Origin: Opisthocomus hoazin
Lineage: Eukaryota > Chordata > Aves > Opisthocomiformes > Opisthocomidae
DNA length: 64,000 nt
NCBI RefSeq assembly: GCF_030867145.1
Contig: NC_134453.1
Coordinates: forward strand, 6,939,001-7,003,000
Reading direction: 5' to 3'
The translations under genes and the position numbers were made by a program. Shown here piece by piece: positions 44,621-56,900 of the stretch. Position 1 is the stretch's first letter; each line of letters starts with the position of its first letter. Under the pieces are notes generated by a model, which had not been told where the DNA came from, searched no databases, and saw only the letters and a list, made by a program, of their open reading frames with translations.

Positions 44621-47397
44621 AGCAAGCAGCCCCAGGCTCTGTGCAAATGTGCGAGCAGTGCCATGGGTAGATGAGGCTGAGCAACAGCTTTCCAGGCTAG
44701 CCCCTTCTGGGTAGTAGTTATCCTGAGACGCTTGCATATTCGGGACAGGAGTGCGGTGAGCGCCCAGCAAAGACCCCCTAGGCTATGTTTGAAGTTGAAG
44801 GTGGCAAGGCAAGCAATCAGCCCCAGTCTCTTTCTGCCTGTGCGAGCAGTGCCATGAGCAGATGAGTGAGCAACAGCTTTCCAGGCTAAACCCTTCTTGG
44901 TACGAGATATCCTGAGACATTCTCATTTTCGGTGCAGGGCTGCTGGAGGCACCTGACAGGGAGTCCCGACTTATGTTTGAAGATTGAGGTGGCAAGGCAA
45001 GCAAGCAGTCCCAGTCTCTGTGCACGTGTGCGAGCAGTGCCATGGGCAGATGAGGCTGAGCAACAGCTTTCCAGGCTAGCCCCTTCTGGGTGCGAGCTAT
45101 CTGGAGACGTTCGCATATTAGGGTCAGGGCTGATGGAGGCACCCTGCGGGGACCCCGTCGTTAGTTTTGAAGACTGAGGTGTCAAGGCAAGCAAGTAGCC
45201 GCAGTCTCTGTGTGCTTGTGTGAGCAGTGCCATGGGCAGATGAGGCTGAGCAACAGCTTTCCACGCTAGCACTTTCTCGTTAAGAGATATCCTGAGACGT
45301 TCGCATATTCGTGTCAAGGCTGCGGCATGTGCCCGGCAAAGACGCCTTAAGCTATGTTTGAAGTTTGAGGTGGCAAGGCAAGCAAGTACCCCTAGTCTAT
45401 GTGTGCCTGTGCAGGCAGTGCCATGGGCAGATGAGGCTGAGCAACAGCTTTCCAGGCTAGCCCATTTTTGGTATGAGATATCCTGAGACGTTCGCATATT
45501 CATGTCAGGGCTACGGGAGGCGTCCTGCAAGGACCCCCTAGGCTACGTTGAAATTTGAGGTGGCAAGGCAAGTAAGCAGCCCCACTCTGTGTGTGCCTGT
45601 GCGAGCAGTGCCATGGGCAGATGAGAATGAGAAAAAACTTTCCAGGCTAGCCCCTTCTCGTTAAGAGATGTGCTGATGTGTTTGCATATACAGGTCAGGG
45701 CTGTGGGAGGTCCCCTGCAAGGATCCCCTAGGCTACGTGTCAAGTTTGTGGTGGCAAGGCAAGCAAGCAGCCCCAGTCTCTGTGCGCCTGTGCGAGCAGT
45801 GCCCTTAGCAGATGAGGCTGAGAAACAGCTTTCCAGGTTACACCCTTCTGGGTAAGAGATATCCTTAGACGTTAGCATTCTCGGTGCAGGGCTGCTGGAG
45901 GGACCCAGCAGGGAGCCACGAGATAAATGTGAAGTTTGAGGTTGCAAGGCAAGCAAGCAGCCCCAGTCTCTGTGCGCCTGTGAGAGCAGTGCCATGGGCA
46001 GATGAGGCTGAGAAACACCTTTCAAGTCTAGCAACTTCTGGTTGCGAGCTATCTGGGGACGTTCTCATATTCGGGGCAGGGCTGCAGAAGGCACCCGGCA
46101 GGGACACCCAGGCTATGTTTGCAGTTTAAGGTGACAAAGGAAGCAAGCAGCCCCAGTCTCTGTGTTCCTGTGCGAGCAGTGCCATGGGCAGATGAGTCTG
46201 AACAACAGCTTTCCAGGCTAAATCCTTCTTGGTACGAGATATCCTGAACGTACGCATTCTCCGTGCAGGGGTGCTGGAGGGATCCAGCAGGGAGCCCCGG
46301 GCTACGTTTGAAGTTTGAGGTGGCAAGGCAAGCAAGCTCCCCCAGTCTGTGTGCGCCTGTGCGAGCAGTGCCATGGGTAGATGAGGCTGAGCAACAGCTT
46401 TCAAGGATAGCCCCTTTTTGGTACGAGATATCCTATGACGTTCGTATATTCGGGTGAGGGCTGTGGAAGGCCCACGCCAAGGACCCCCTAGACTACAAGT
46501 GAGGTTTGAGGTGGCAAGGCAAGCAAGCATCCCCAGTCTCTGTGCGCCTGTGCGAGCAGTGCTATGGGCAGATGATGCTGAGCAACAGCTTTCCAGGATA
46601 AACCCTTCTTTGTAAGAGATATCTCGAGAAGTTCGCATATTTGGGTCAGGCCTGCGGGATGCCCCTGGCAGAGACCCCTACGCTACGTTTGAAGTCTGAG
46701 GTGGAAAGGCAAGCAAGCAGCCCCAGTCTCTGTGTGTGTGTGCGAGCAGTGCCATGGGCAGATGAGTCTGAGCAACAGCTTTCCAGGCAAAAACCTTCTT
46801 GGTAAGAGATATTCTGAGACGTTCGCATATTCAGGTCAGGGCTACGGGAGGCGTCCTGCAAGGACCCCCTAGGCTACGTTGAAATTTGAGGTGGCAAGGC
46901 AAGCAAGCAGCCCCACTCTGTGTGTGCCTGTGCGAGCAGTGCCATGGGCAGATGAGGTTGAGCAAAAACTTTCCAGGCTAGCCCCTTCTCGTTAAGAGAT
47001 GTGCTGATATGTTTGCATATACAGGTCAGGGCTGTGGGAGGTCCCCTGCAAGGATCCCCTAGGCTACGTGTCAAGTTTGTGGTGGCAAGGCAAGCAAGCA
47101 AGCCCAGTATCTGTGCGCCTGTGCAAGCAGTGCCCTTAGCAGATGAGGCTGAGAAACAGCTTTCCAGGTTACACCCTTCTGGGTAAGAGATATCCTTAGA
47201 CGTTAGCATTCTCGGTGCAGGGCTGCTGGAGGGACCCAGCAGGGAGCCACGAGGTAAGTGTGAAGTTTGAGGTGGCAAGGCAAGCAAGCAGCCCCAGTCT
47301 CTCTGTGCCTGTGCGAGCAGTTCCATGAGCAGATGAGGCTGAACAACAGCTTTCCGGGCTAGCACCTTCTTGATAAGTGATATTCTGAGACGTTCGC
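44153..47397. repeat. Higher-order repeat unit 4, partial (3,245 bp)
   Basis: Copies the first half of the unit up to 47397 (homologous to 28458), then diverges inside a monomer: units 1-3 read gttcgcatattcgggtcagg and here the text becomes gttcgcctattcgggtcacg, a different monomer type. This marks the right edge of the amplification, a crossover between satellite monomers. Confidence 0.93.
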
Positions 47398-50022
47398 CTA
47401 TTCGGGTCACGGCTGCTGGAGGCAACCACCAGGGACTCCCTGGTTACGTTTGAAGTTTGAGGTAGAAGGTTTAGCAAGCAGCCCCAGTCTCTGTGCCTCT
47501 GTGCGAGCAGTGCCATGAGCAGATGAGGCTGAGCAACAGTGTTCCAGGCTAGCCCCTTCTGGGTGGAAGCTATCTGGAGATGTTCGCATTTTTGGTGCAG
47601 GTCTCCTGGAGGCAGCCGGCAGGGATCCCCAAGCTACGTTTGAAGATTGAGGTGGCAAGACAAGCAAGAAGCCCCAGTGTCTGCGCACCTGTGCGAGCAG
47701 TGCCATGAGCAGATGAGGCTGAGCAACAGCTTTCCAGGCTAACCCCTTCTTGGTAATAGATTACCCGAGGCGCTCGCATTTTCGATGGAGGGCTGCTGAA
47801 GGGACCGGGCAGGGAGCCCTGAGATGTGTTCGAAGTTTGAGGTGGCAAGGCAAGGAAGCAGCCCCAGACTCTGGACGCCTGTGCGAGCAGTGCCATGGGC
47901 AGATGAGGCTGAGCAACAGCTTTCCAGGTTAGCCCCTTCTGGGTGGAAGCTATCTGGAGAAGTTCGCCTATTCGGGTCATGGCTGCTGGAGGCAACCGTC
48001 AGGGACCCCCTGGTTACGTTTGCAGTTTGAGGTGGCAAGGCAAGCAAGCAGCCTCAGTCTGTGTGCGCCTGTGCGAGCAGTACCAAGGGCAGACAAGGCT
48101 GAGCAACACCTTTCAAGGCTAGCCCCTTTTTGGTAACAGATATAGTGAGAAGCACACACATTAAGGTCAGGGCTGTGGGAGGCACCCGGCAAAGACCCCC
48201 TAGGCTACGTTTGAAGTTTCAGGTGGCAAGTCAAGCAAGCATCCCCAGTCTCTGTGCATCTGTGTGAGCAGTGCCATGGGCAGATGAGGCTGAGCAACAG
48301 CTTTCCAGGCTAGCCCCTTCTGGGTGCAAGCTATCTGGAGACATTCGCATATTCGTTGCAGGGCTGCTGGAGGCACCCGGCTGGGATACCCGGGCTATGT
48401 TTGAAGACTGAGGTGGCAAGGCAAGCAAGCAGCCCCATTCTCTGACCACCTGTGAGAGCAGTGCCATGGGCAGATGAGGCTGAGCAAAGGCTTTACAACC
48501 TACCCCATCTTCGTAAGAGATATCTAGAGATGTTCGCATTTTCGGTGAAGGGCTGCAGGAAGCTGCCAGCAGGGATCCCTGACCTATGTTTGAAAATTGA
48601 GGTGGCAAGGCAAGCAAGCAGCCCCAGTCTCTGTGCGCCTGTGTGAGAAGTGCCATGGGCAGATGAGGCTGAGCAACAGCTTTCCAGGCTAGCCCCTTCT
48701 GGGTGCAAGCTATCTGGAGACATTCGCATATTCGTTGCAGGGCTGCTGGAGGCACCCGGCTGCGATACCCAGGCTATGTTTGAAGACTGAGGTGTCAAGG
48801 CAAGGAAGCAGCCCCAGTCTCTGTATGCCTGTGCGAGCAGTGCCATGGCCAGATGAGGCTGAGCAACAGCTTTCCAAGCTAAAACCTTCTTGGTACGAGA
48901 TATCCTGAGACGTTCGCATTCTCTGTGCAGGGGTGCTGGAGGGACTCAGCAGGGAGCCCTGGGTACGTTTGAAGATTGAGGTGCAAGGCAATCAAGCAGC
49001 CCCAGTCACTGTGTGTCTGTGCAAGCAGTGCCATGGACAGATGAGGCCGAGCAACAGCTTTCCAGGCTAGCCCCTTCTTGGTAAGAGATATCCTGAGACG
49101 TTCACATATTAAGATCAGGGCTTTGGGAGGGGCCTGGCAAGGACCCCTAGGCTACATTTGCAGTTTGAGGTGGCAAGGCAAGCAAGCAGCCCCAGACTCT
49201 GGGCGCCTGTGTGAGCAGTGCCATGGGCAGATGAGGCTGAGCAACAGCTTTCCATGCTAGCCCTTACTTGGTAAGAGATATACTGAGACGCTCGCATTTT
49301 AAGGTCAGGGTTGTGGGAGGGACCCGGCAACGACCCCCTAGGCTACGTTTGAAGTTTGAGGTGTCAAGGCAAGCAAGCAGCCCCAGTCTCTGTGCACCTG
49401 TGTGAGCAGTGCCATGGGCAAATGAGGCTGAGCAACAGCTTTCCAGGCTAGCCCATTCTGGGTGCAAGCTATCTGGAGACATTCGCATATTCGTTGCAGG
49501 GCTGTTGGAGGCACCCGGCAGGGAGCCTTGGGCTACGTTTAAATTTTGAGGTCGCAAGGCAAGCAAGCAGCCCCAGTCTCTGTGCGTCTGTGCGAGCAGT
49601 TCCATGGGCAGATGAGTCTGAGCAACAGCTTTCCAGGCTAAACCCTTCTTGGTACGAGATATCCTGAGACGTTCGAATTCTCCGTGCAGGGGTGCTGGAG
49701 GGACCCAGCAGGGAGCCCCGGGCTACGTTTGAAGTTTGAGGTGGCAAGGCAAGCAAGCAGCCCCTGTCTGTGTGCGCCTGTGCGAGCAGTGCCATGGGCA
49801 GATGAAGCTGAGCAACACCTTTCAATACTAGCACCTTCTGGTTGCTAGCTATCTGGAGACGTTCTCATATTCGGGGCAGGGCTGCTGGAGGCAACCGGTT
49901 GGGACACCCGGGCTATGTTTGAAGTTTAAGGTGGCAAGGCAAGCAAGCAGCCCCAGTCTCTGTGCATCTGTGCGAGCAGTGCCACGGGCAGATGAGTCTG
50001 AGCGACACCTTTCAAGGCTAGC
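47398..50022. repeat. Satellite array (segment after the higher-order repeat)
   Basis: About 14 monomers, mixed types, including several of the cctattcgggtcacggc variant also seen near 2430. Two neighbouring stretches around 48310-48420 and 48670-48790 share a variant with attcgttgcagggctgctgg and are a local duplication. It ends at the gctagc target duplication of element F. Confidence 0.92.
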
Positions 50023-50077
50023 TGTGGGCCTCAGCAGGGCCCCCAGCGCGGTGCAATTGATAAGGAAGGATGTGTTG
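50023..50077 (+). repeat. Inverted copy of the element F LTR start (55 bp)
   Basis: Perfect reverse complement of 53885-53939. It starts TGTGGGCCTCAGCAGGG on the plus strand, i.e. the U3 terminus. After 55 bases the match fails and RT-coding sequence begins within about ten bases. Confidence 0.93.
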
Positions 50078-51223
50078 AAATAGTCTTTGTGGACTGATTG
50101 GGGAAGAAAATCCATTCAATAATCAGCAGTGGGTCTGATTTCTGAGAATCCCACTGAAATATTAGCGCATGAGGTTGTCGAGCGGGGTTAAAATAATCAG
50201 AAGAAATGGTAGCTCGGGAGCCCATCGATGTGCTTGTTGGAGACTAATTGCTGTAGCAACCTTTTGCAGGGAGGTAGTGGCTTCAGGGTCAAGACTGCGG
50301 GGGGAGCGTAAGTCAGTGTCCCCTTTTAGCAGTCTAAATAAAGGACTTAAATCTGCATTAGATATCCCCAACAGTGGTCGAACCCAATTGATTGTTCCCA
50401 ATAATTTTTGTGCATCATGTAAATTTTGTATGTCTGTCTGTATCTGCAGAGGTTGTGGAATTATAGTCTGGGCCCTGATGCGCCAACCTAAGTATTTCCA
50501 TGGAGATATTTTTTGAACCTTTTCCGGCGCAATACAGAGGCCTGCCGAGTTAACGGCAGCCATGACAAGGGCTACAGCTTCCTCCATGACCTCATGGAGT
50601 TGTGCAGCCACCAGGATGTCATCCATATAGTGATACAACAAGACACTAGGCATTGTAGTTCTAACAGGGGTGAGTACTTTAGCTACGTACCACTGACAAA
50701 TCGTAGGACTATTCTTCATTCCCTGTGGCAGCACAGCCCACTGGTATCTTTACAACGGGGCTTGCATGTTGACGCTTGGAACTGAAAAGGCAAATTTAGG
50801 AGTATCGTCTGGATACAGTGGGATATTAAAAAAGCAGTCTTTGAGGTCAATAACAGTCAAGTGCCAATCTCGAGGGATCATAGTAGGGGACGGGAGTCCT
50901 GGTTGAAGGGCTCCCATATCTTCCATAGCGTCATTAATTTTTCTAAGGTCATGGAGTAAGCGCCACTTGCCAGTTTGTTTCTTGATGACAAAGACAGGTG
51001 AATTCCAAGGGCTAGTGGAGGGCATGATGTGCCCTTTTGTCAACTGCTCCGTGACTAATTCCTGGAGGGCGCGAAGCTTTTCCAGAGGGAGGGGCCATTG
51101 ATCTACCCAAATAGGGTCTTCGGTTTTCCAAGTTAATTTCAGGGTGTCGCGCACTTCAATGGCCCCATCTAAAAATGGGTCCGAATGGACATTCCCCACT
51201 GAGACAGTACGTCGCGCCCCCAC
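50078..51223 (-). pseudogene. pol: Element F reverse transcriptase, truncated
   Basis: From 51223 one frame holds [43 protein letters not shown] and [20 protein letters not shown], a TAA at 50750-50752, then RYQWAVLPQGMKNSPTICQ and the active site YHYMDDILVAAQL, KVQKISPWKYLGWRI and NWVRPLLGISNADLSPLF. A frame change near 50190-50215 leads to HALIFQWDSQKSDPLLIIEW, connection-domain text, which runs to the inverted LTR end. RNase H and integrase are missing. Two lesions plus the truncation make it nonfunctional; motif content is that of class II RT. Confidence 0.88.
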
Positions 51224-51890
51224 AGGACCATAGGAACAGGTAACACAAAAGGCTTAACAGAAGCTGTATGCCCTTCCGGACCTTGGATTTGGATTAATTC
51301 TACGCTTTGGTGGCTTTTACCAGTTCCCCCAATTCCAGCTAATGTCTGGGAAACGTTAGCCAGAGGCTATTGTGGAGGCCACTTGGCCTGGGATACTACT
51401 GTGACATCAGCTCCAGTATCAATAATCCCATTTAATATTACTTGCTGCCCCCCACGAATAAGGGTACATTGGTACACAAGTCGTTTCTGAGAAATAGACT
51501 GTACCCATAAAATTTGTGGGTCCCCCGTAGATCCAAACCCTCCCTGCCTTTGTTGAGGCTGGTTAGGAACTGGGGAGTCCGTCACTGTGGGAATCAATAT
51601 CAATTGTGCTATACGGCTGCCTTCTGGCACGGTGCAGGGAGGAAACGGGGTCCATGCCATGATTTTAATTTCATCATTACTGTCAGAATCAATGACCCCT
51701 GGTAGTACAAAAAGTCCTGACAAGGTGGTAGATGATCTTCCTAACAAAAGCGCTTGAGTTTTTGGGGGTAGGTGCCCCGAAACATTTGTTAACAATAAGT
51801 GAACCGAGGAATCGAGCAACGTTACTGTGTGAGAGGTTGCCAGGTCCAATCCGGCGCTACCAGCTGCTGTTGGGTGGAGACTTGAGACAC
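51180..51890 (-). pseudogene. pro: Element F dUTPase-protease (pro frame)
   Basis: The pro frame overlaps the gag end in a different frame, the usual betaretroviral arrangement expressed by -1 frameshifting. The dUTPase part has GSAGLDLATSHTV, SGLFVLPGVIDSD and PEGSRIAQLILIP; it would hydrolyse dUTP and keep uracil out of viral DNA. Protease follows with NGIIDTGADVTVVSQAKWPP, and a TAG at 51367-51369 interrupts it. The frame then continues in register with SQTLAGIGGTGKSHQSVELI and [14 protein letters not shown], the end of protease. The TAG stands where Trp would fit, so a single G-to-A change is likely. The pro boundaries given are approximate. Confidence 0.85.
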
Positions 51891-53033
51891 TGCTGGTTCC
51901 CTCCGTAGGGGTTGAAACGTCGGCTGTGGTACTTGTGTCTGCGTGCGTCGCTGCCCCGCGCTCCGCGATCGGTTTCCCTGTATCGGTTGACCCTGGAAAT
52001 CATACTTAGACCGACATTGATTAGCATAATGACGTCCTTTTCGGCATCTAGGGCAGACCCCAGGGGCCTGGGGCCTGGTACCAGCATTGGTAGCCAAACA
52101 GTACTTTTTCAAATGACCTGGTTTGCCGCAACCATAACAATTCCCGGGCCCCCCAGAGCTGTGCATGGCCGCGAAAGCAGCAGCCATGGCTTCAAATTCA
52201 TGATCCATAGTGCCAATTCTATTAAAAGCCTCTACCATCTCCACCAGTGTGGGGTTTGGTTTTGGGAGAGATTTCAGTAACTTTTTACAATCCACATTAG
52301 CATTTTCTACAGCCAATTTTAACAACAAAATCTCCCGCGCTTCCGTATTGTCTATCTGACGCTGCAGAGCTTGCTTCAGCCTGTCAATAAACTGCATATA
52401 AGGTTCCCGGGGGTCCTGGGTAATCGTAGTGAAGGTTTTTTGCGGTTTTTGTGAGTCAGGGACCTTAAAAAGGGCTTTTTTAGCTTCTTCACGAGTCGCC
52501 TCAAGAGCTTCCCGTGGGATATCCCGGGCTTGAGCCACCGGATCAGAATATTGACCCGTGCCAGTAAGGTGTTCTATAGTCAGCGCAGCTATAGCTGCAT
52601 TGCCGTGACCCACGTAAGTCGTGAGAAGTGCCTGGAGTCCCCCCCTCCAGTGTGACTCCCACAGGGAGTACTGTGTCGGAGTCAGTAACAGTTGCGCTAA
52701 AGATTTTAAATCATGCGGAGTCATAACATAAGTGTCGAAAACAGAAGACAACAAACTTGCAAAATACGGAGACGAAAGCCCGTGCTCAGTAACAGTACGA
52801 CGCAGTTCCTTAATTACCGAGAAAGATAAAGCCTCCCACTGAGCCCCCCGACCCTGATAGATCACGGGGGCTACAATTGTTTTAGCGATTTCTAACTCCC
52901 CCTCCTTCAAGGCTTGGCGTTTTATATTAGCCCACACATCGCGCGGGTTAGGGGGGTAGAGATCCGGTTCTTTTTCAGGATCCACCGGACCCGGGTCAAA
53001 AGGATCCCCCCCCTGGGGGGTATCCTGCAGCAC
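51822..53033 (-). pseudogene. gag: Element F Gag: capsid and nucleocapsid
   Basis: 403 codons. Capsid starts in the PPNPRDVWANIKRQALKEG region; the major homology region is at residues ~206-225 (QDPREPYMQFIDRLKQALQ). Nucleocapsid has two CCHC knuckles at residues 299-312 (CYGCGKPGHLKKYC) and 327-340 (CPRCRKGRHYANQC). A Gln/Pro-rich tail follows. The upstream matrix part lies in another frame and overlaps this one across a C7/G6 homopolymer near 53007-53020, so a one-base slip probably split a single gag gene. Confidence 0.9.
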
Positions 53034-53397
53034 ACACTCTTAAAGGTTTGTTCTCCGGCAGCACCGGAGGCGCCGTGGGAGAGTTATCCTCCTCCCCTGC
53101 TTTGTCTTTATGATTTTTCTCTTGCGCTTTTAAAGTCTCAAAAACACTCCTCCACCAGGTGAGCATACGCTGGGCTTCGGCATTCCCTGTCGTTGCCGCG
53201 TCCCATAGTTTCACCCCCACATCGTCCCAAAGTTCCCGCGTAAAGATAGTAGATGCAGTTACAGTGGGCATCTTCACCTGTACCCATTTAAGTATCAGTT
53301 TGAGATCGTGCCCAGAAATATTCTTTCCATGTCTTTTAAGGAGAGCTTTCATAAGCTCATATACGTCTCTCTCTGGGGAAGACGTCTGACTTCCCAT
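52996..53397 (-). pseudogene. gag: Element F Gag: matrix
   Basis: ATG at 53395-53397 gives MGSQTSSPERDVYELMKALL, with Gly at position 2 as required for N-myristoylation. A helical matrix domain follows (KLILKWVQVKMPTVTASTIF, MLTWWRSVFETLKAQEK) and a Pro-rich linker begins. It runs out of frame at the homopolymer shared with the capsid ORF and stops at 52996. Confidence 0.85.
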
Positions 53398-53523
53398 GTT
53401 TCCCACAGCTCACCTCTCAGCTCCGGAGGGATTGTTAAAGCCGGCTCCTGCTTCCTTTCAGCAGCTCATTCAACGTCCTGTGGGACTCACAGCATGCCAC
53501 GCAGATAGGTGGTTTTTCTCCGA

Positions 53524-53541
53524 ATCACATCGGGGTCACCA
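53524..53541 (-). promoter_or_regulatory. Element F primer-binding site, tRNA-Trp type
   Basis: Three bases inside the LTR: TGGTGACCCCGATGTGAT on the minus strand, 17 of 18 positions like the tRNA-Trp primer site of avian alpharetroviruses. Confidence 0.85.
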
Positions 53542-53544
53542 ATT

Positions 53545-53939
53545 TGCCGCGACTGAGAGACGGGACACCGCTTGACACAAGCGGGATGATCGTTTTATTG
53601 TTCTTACACACATACATTTATACAGATCAGAAGGTAGCGTGTTTTAAACTGATTGGTTAAGTTTCAAACTAGGCACCTATGGATTGGTTAACACAGTTGC
53701 TAATACAGACACATTCTTTTCCTAAGCTTATCTAAACTAAGGCCATGCAGAGACATTCTTTTCTTATCTTATCTAAGGCCCTGCTTCCTCCTTCAGGATG
53801 GCTCAGCACTATCTCTATTCTTCTCAGGGTCAGGATGGCTCGGCACTAACTCCCTTCTTCCCAGGGTTTATGGCCCACAAGTTCCAACACATCCTTCCTT
53901 ATCAATTGCACCGCGCTGGGGGCCCTGCTGAGGCCCACA
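53545..53939 (-). repeat. Element F LTR (only full one)
   Basis: 395 bp. On the minus strand it has TATAAATG near 53617-53624 and AATAAA near 53592-53597, plus several inverted CCAAT motifs (attggtta). U3 holds two tandem duplications: a ~42-bp unit around acattcttttcttatctaaggcc (53709-53780) and a 37-bp unit beginning caggatggctc (53794-53830 and 53831-53867). These look like enhancer repeats. Confidence 0.88.
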
Positions 53940-56900
53940 GCTAGCCCCTTCTTAATAAGAGATATCTTGAAAGGCTCGCATATTTAGGACAGCGGTGTGG
54001 CAAGCGCCTGGCAAAGACCCCCTAGGCTACGTTTGAAGTTTGAGGTGGCAAGGCAAGCCAGCAGCCCCAGTCTCTGTGCGCCTGTGCGAGCAGTGCCATG
54101 GGCAGAAGAGGATGAGCAACAGCATTCCAGGCTAGCCCCTTCTAGTTGCGAGCTATCTGGAGACGTTCTCATATTTGGGGCAAGGCTGCTGGAGGCACCC
54201 GGAAGGGACACCCGGGCTATGTTTGAAGTCTGAGGTAGCAAGGCAAGCAAGCAGCCCCAATCTCTGTGAACTTGTGAAAGCAGTGCCATGACCAGATGAG
54301 GCTGAACAATTGCTTTCCAGACTAAACCCTTATTGGCAATAGATATCGAACACGTTCGCATTTTCCGTGCAGGGCTGCTAGAGGCAGAAAGCACGGAGTC
54401 CCGGGCTATGTTTGAAGTTTGAGGTGGCAAGGCAAGCAAGCAGCCCCAGTCTCTGTGCTTCTGTGCGACCAATGCCATGGGCAGATGACGCTGAGCAACA
54501 GCTTCCCAGGCTAGCCCCTTCTGGGTGCAAGCTATCTGGAGACGTTCGCATTTTCGGTGCAGTGCTGGTAGAGGCCCAAAGCACGGAGTCCCGGGCTATG
54601 TTTGAAGTTTGAGGTGGCAAGGCAAGCAAGCAGCCCCAGTCTCAGTGCATCTGTGCGAGCAGTGCCATGGGCAGATGAGGCTGAGCAACAGCTTTCCAGG
54701 CTAGCCCCTTCTGGGTGCGATCTATCTGGAGACTTTCGCATTTTCAGTGCAGGTCTGTTGGAGGAACCCAGCAGAAATCGCCGGGCTACGTTTGAAGTTT
54801 GAGTTGGCAAGGCAAGCAAGCAGCCCCAGTCTCTGTGCACCTGTGTGAGCAGTGCCATGGGCAGATGAGGCTGAGCAACAGCTTTCCAGGCTAGCCCCTT
54901 CTGGGTGCAAGCTATCTGGAGACTTTCGCATTTTCGGTGCACGTCTACTGGAGGCACCCAGCAGGGACGCCCGGGATTTGTTGGAAGTTTGAGGATGCAA
55001 GGCAGGGAAGAAGCCTCAGTGTCTCTGTGCGCCTGTGTGACCAGTGCCATGGGCAGATGAGGCTGAGCAACAGTTTTCCAGGCTAGCCCATTCTGGGTTC
55101 GAGCTATCTGGAGACGTTCGCATATTTGGGTCAGGGCTGCAGAAGGAGCTTGGCAATGACCCCCTAGGCTACGTTTGAAAATTGAGGTGGCAAGGCAAGC
55201 AAGCAGACCCAGTCTCAGTGCATCTGTGCGAGCAGTGCCATGGGCAGATGAGGCTGAGAAAAAGCTTCCCAGGCTAGCCCCTTCTTGGTTCGAGCTATCT
55301 GGAGACTTTTGCATTTTCGGTGCATGTGTGCTGGAGGCACCCAGCAGGGACGCCCGGGATTTGTTTGAAGTTTGAGGATGCAAGGCAAGCAGAAGCCTCA
55401 GTCTCTCTGTGCGCCTGTGCGAGCAGTGCCATGGGCAGATGAGGCTGAGCAACAGTTTTCCTGCCTAGCCCCTTCTTGGTAAGAAATATCCTGAGACGTT
55501 CGCGTGTTCGGGTCCGGGCTGCAGAAGGAGCTTGGCAAGGACCCCCTAGGCTACGTTCGAATTTTGAGGTGGCAGGGCAAGCAAGCAGCACTAGTCTCTG
55601 TGCGCCTGTGTGAGCAATGCCATGAGCAGATCAGGCTGAGCAACAGCTTTACACGCTAGACAATACTTGGTAAGAGATATGCTGAGACGTTCGCATATTT
55701 TGGTGAGGGCTGCGGGAGGCCCCCAGAAAGGATCCCCTAGGCTACATTTGAAAATTGAGGTGGCAAGGCAAGCAAGCAGCCCCATTCTCTGTGCGCCTGA
55801 GCGAGCAGTGCCATGGGCACATGACGCTGAACAACAGCTTTCCAGCCTAAACCCTTCTTGGCAACAGATATTCCAACATGTTCGCATTTTTGGTGCAGGG
55901 CTGCTAGAGGCCCAAAGCACGGAGTCCCGGGCTATGTTTGAAGTTTGAGGTGGCAAGGCAAGCAAGCAGCCCCAGTCTCTGTGCGTCTGTGCGAACAATG
56001 CCATGGGCAGATGAGGCTGAGCAACAGCTTTCCGGGATAGCCAATACTTGGTAAGAGATATCCTGAGACCTTCGCATATTTGGGTAAGGGTTGCTTGAGG
56101 TGCCGGGGAAAGACACCCTAGGCTACGTTTCAAATTTGAGGTAGCAAGGCAAGCAAGAAGCCCCAGTCTCTGTGTGCCTCTGTGCGAGCAGTGCCATGGG
56201 CAGATGAGGCTGAGCAACAGCTTTCCAGGCTAGCTCCTTCTGGGTACGAGCTATCTGGAGATGTTCGCATTTTTGGTGCAGGTCTGCTGGAGGCACACGG
56301 CAGGGACCCCTTGGTTACGTCTGAAGATTAAGGTGGCAAGGCAAGCAAGCAGCCCCAGTCTCTGTGCGTCTGTGCGGGCAGTACCACGGGCAGATGAGGC
56401 TGAGCAACAGCTTTCCAGCCTAGACCCTTCTAAGTGCGAGTTGTCTGGAGACGTTCACACCTTTGGTGCAGGGCTGCTGCAGGAAACCGGCAGGGACCCC
56501 TAGGCTACATTTGAATTTTGAGGTGGCAAGGCAAGCAAGAAACCCCAGTTTCTGTGCGCCTGTGTGAGCAGTGCAAAGAGCAGACGAGGCTGAGCAAAAG
56601 CTTTCCAGGCTAGCCCCTTCTGGGTGGAAGCTATCTGGAGAAGTTCGCCTATTCGGGTCACGGCTGCTGGACGCAACCGGCAGGGACTCCCTGGTTATGT
56701 TTGAAGTTTGAGGTAGCAAGGCAAGCAAGCAGCCCCAGTCTCTGCGCGCCTCTGCGAGCAGTGCCGTGGGCAGATGAGGCTGAGCAACAGCTTTCCAGGC
56801 TAGCCCGTTCTGTGTGCGAGCTATCTGGAGACGTTCACACCTTCATTGCAGGGCTGCCTGAGGAACCCGGCAGGGAACCCTAGGCTACGTTGGAAGTTTG

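Larger units (their letters stand above)
50023..53939 (-). mobile_element. Element F: betaretrovirus-like provirus with inverted LTR ends
   Basis: 3.9-kb minus-strand provirus: LTR (53545-53939), tRNA-Trp primer site, gag, dUTPase-protease, RT, then truncation in the RT connection. In place of the rest of pol, env and a 3' LTR, the left end carries 55 bp of the LTR start in inverted orientation, so both outer ends begin TGTGGGCCTC pointing inward. The flanks are an exact 6-bp duplication gctagc (50017-50022 and 53940-53945), as made by integrase. The rearranged molecule therefore seems to have been integrated in this form. The dUTPase fused to protease and two zinc knuckles mark it as betaretrovirus-like. 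Confidence 0.88.
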
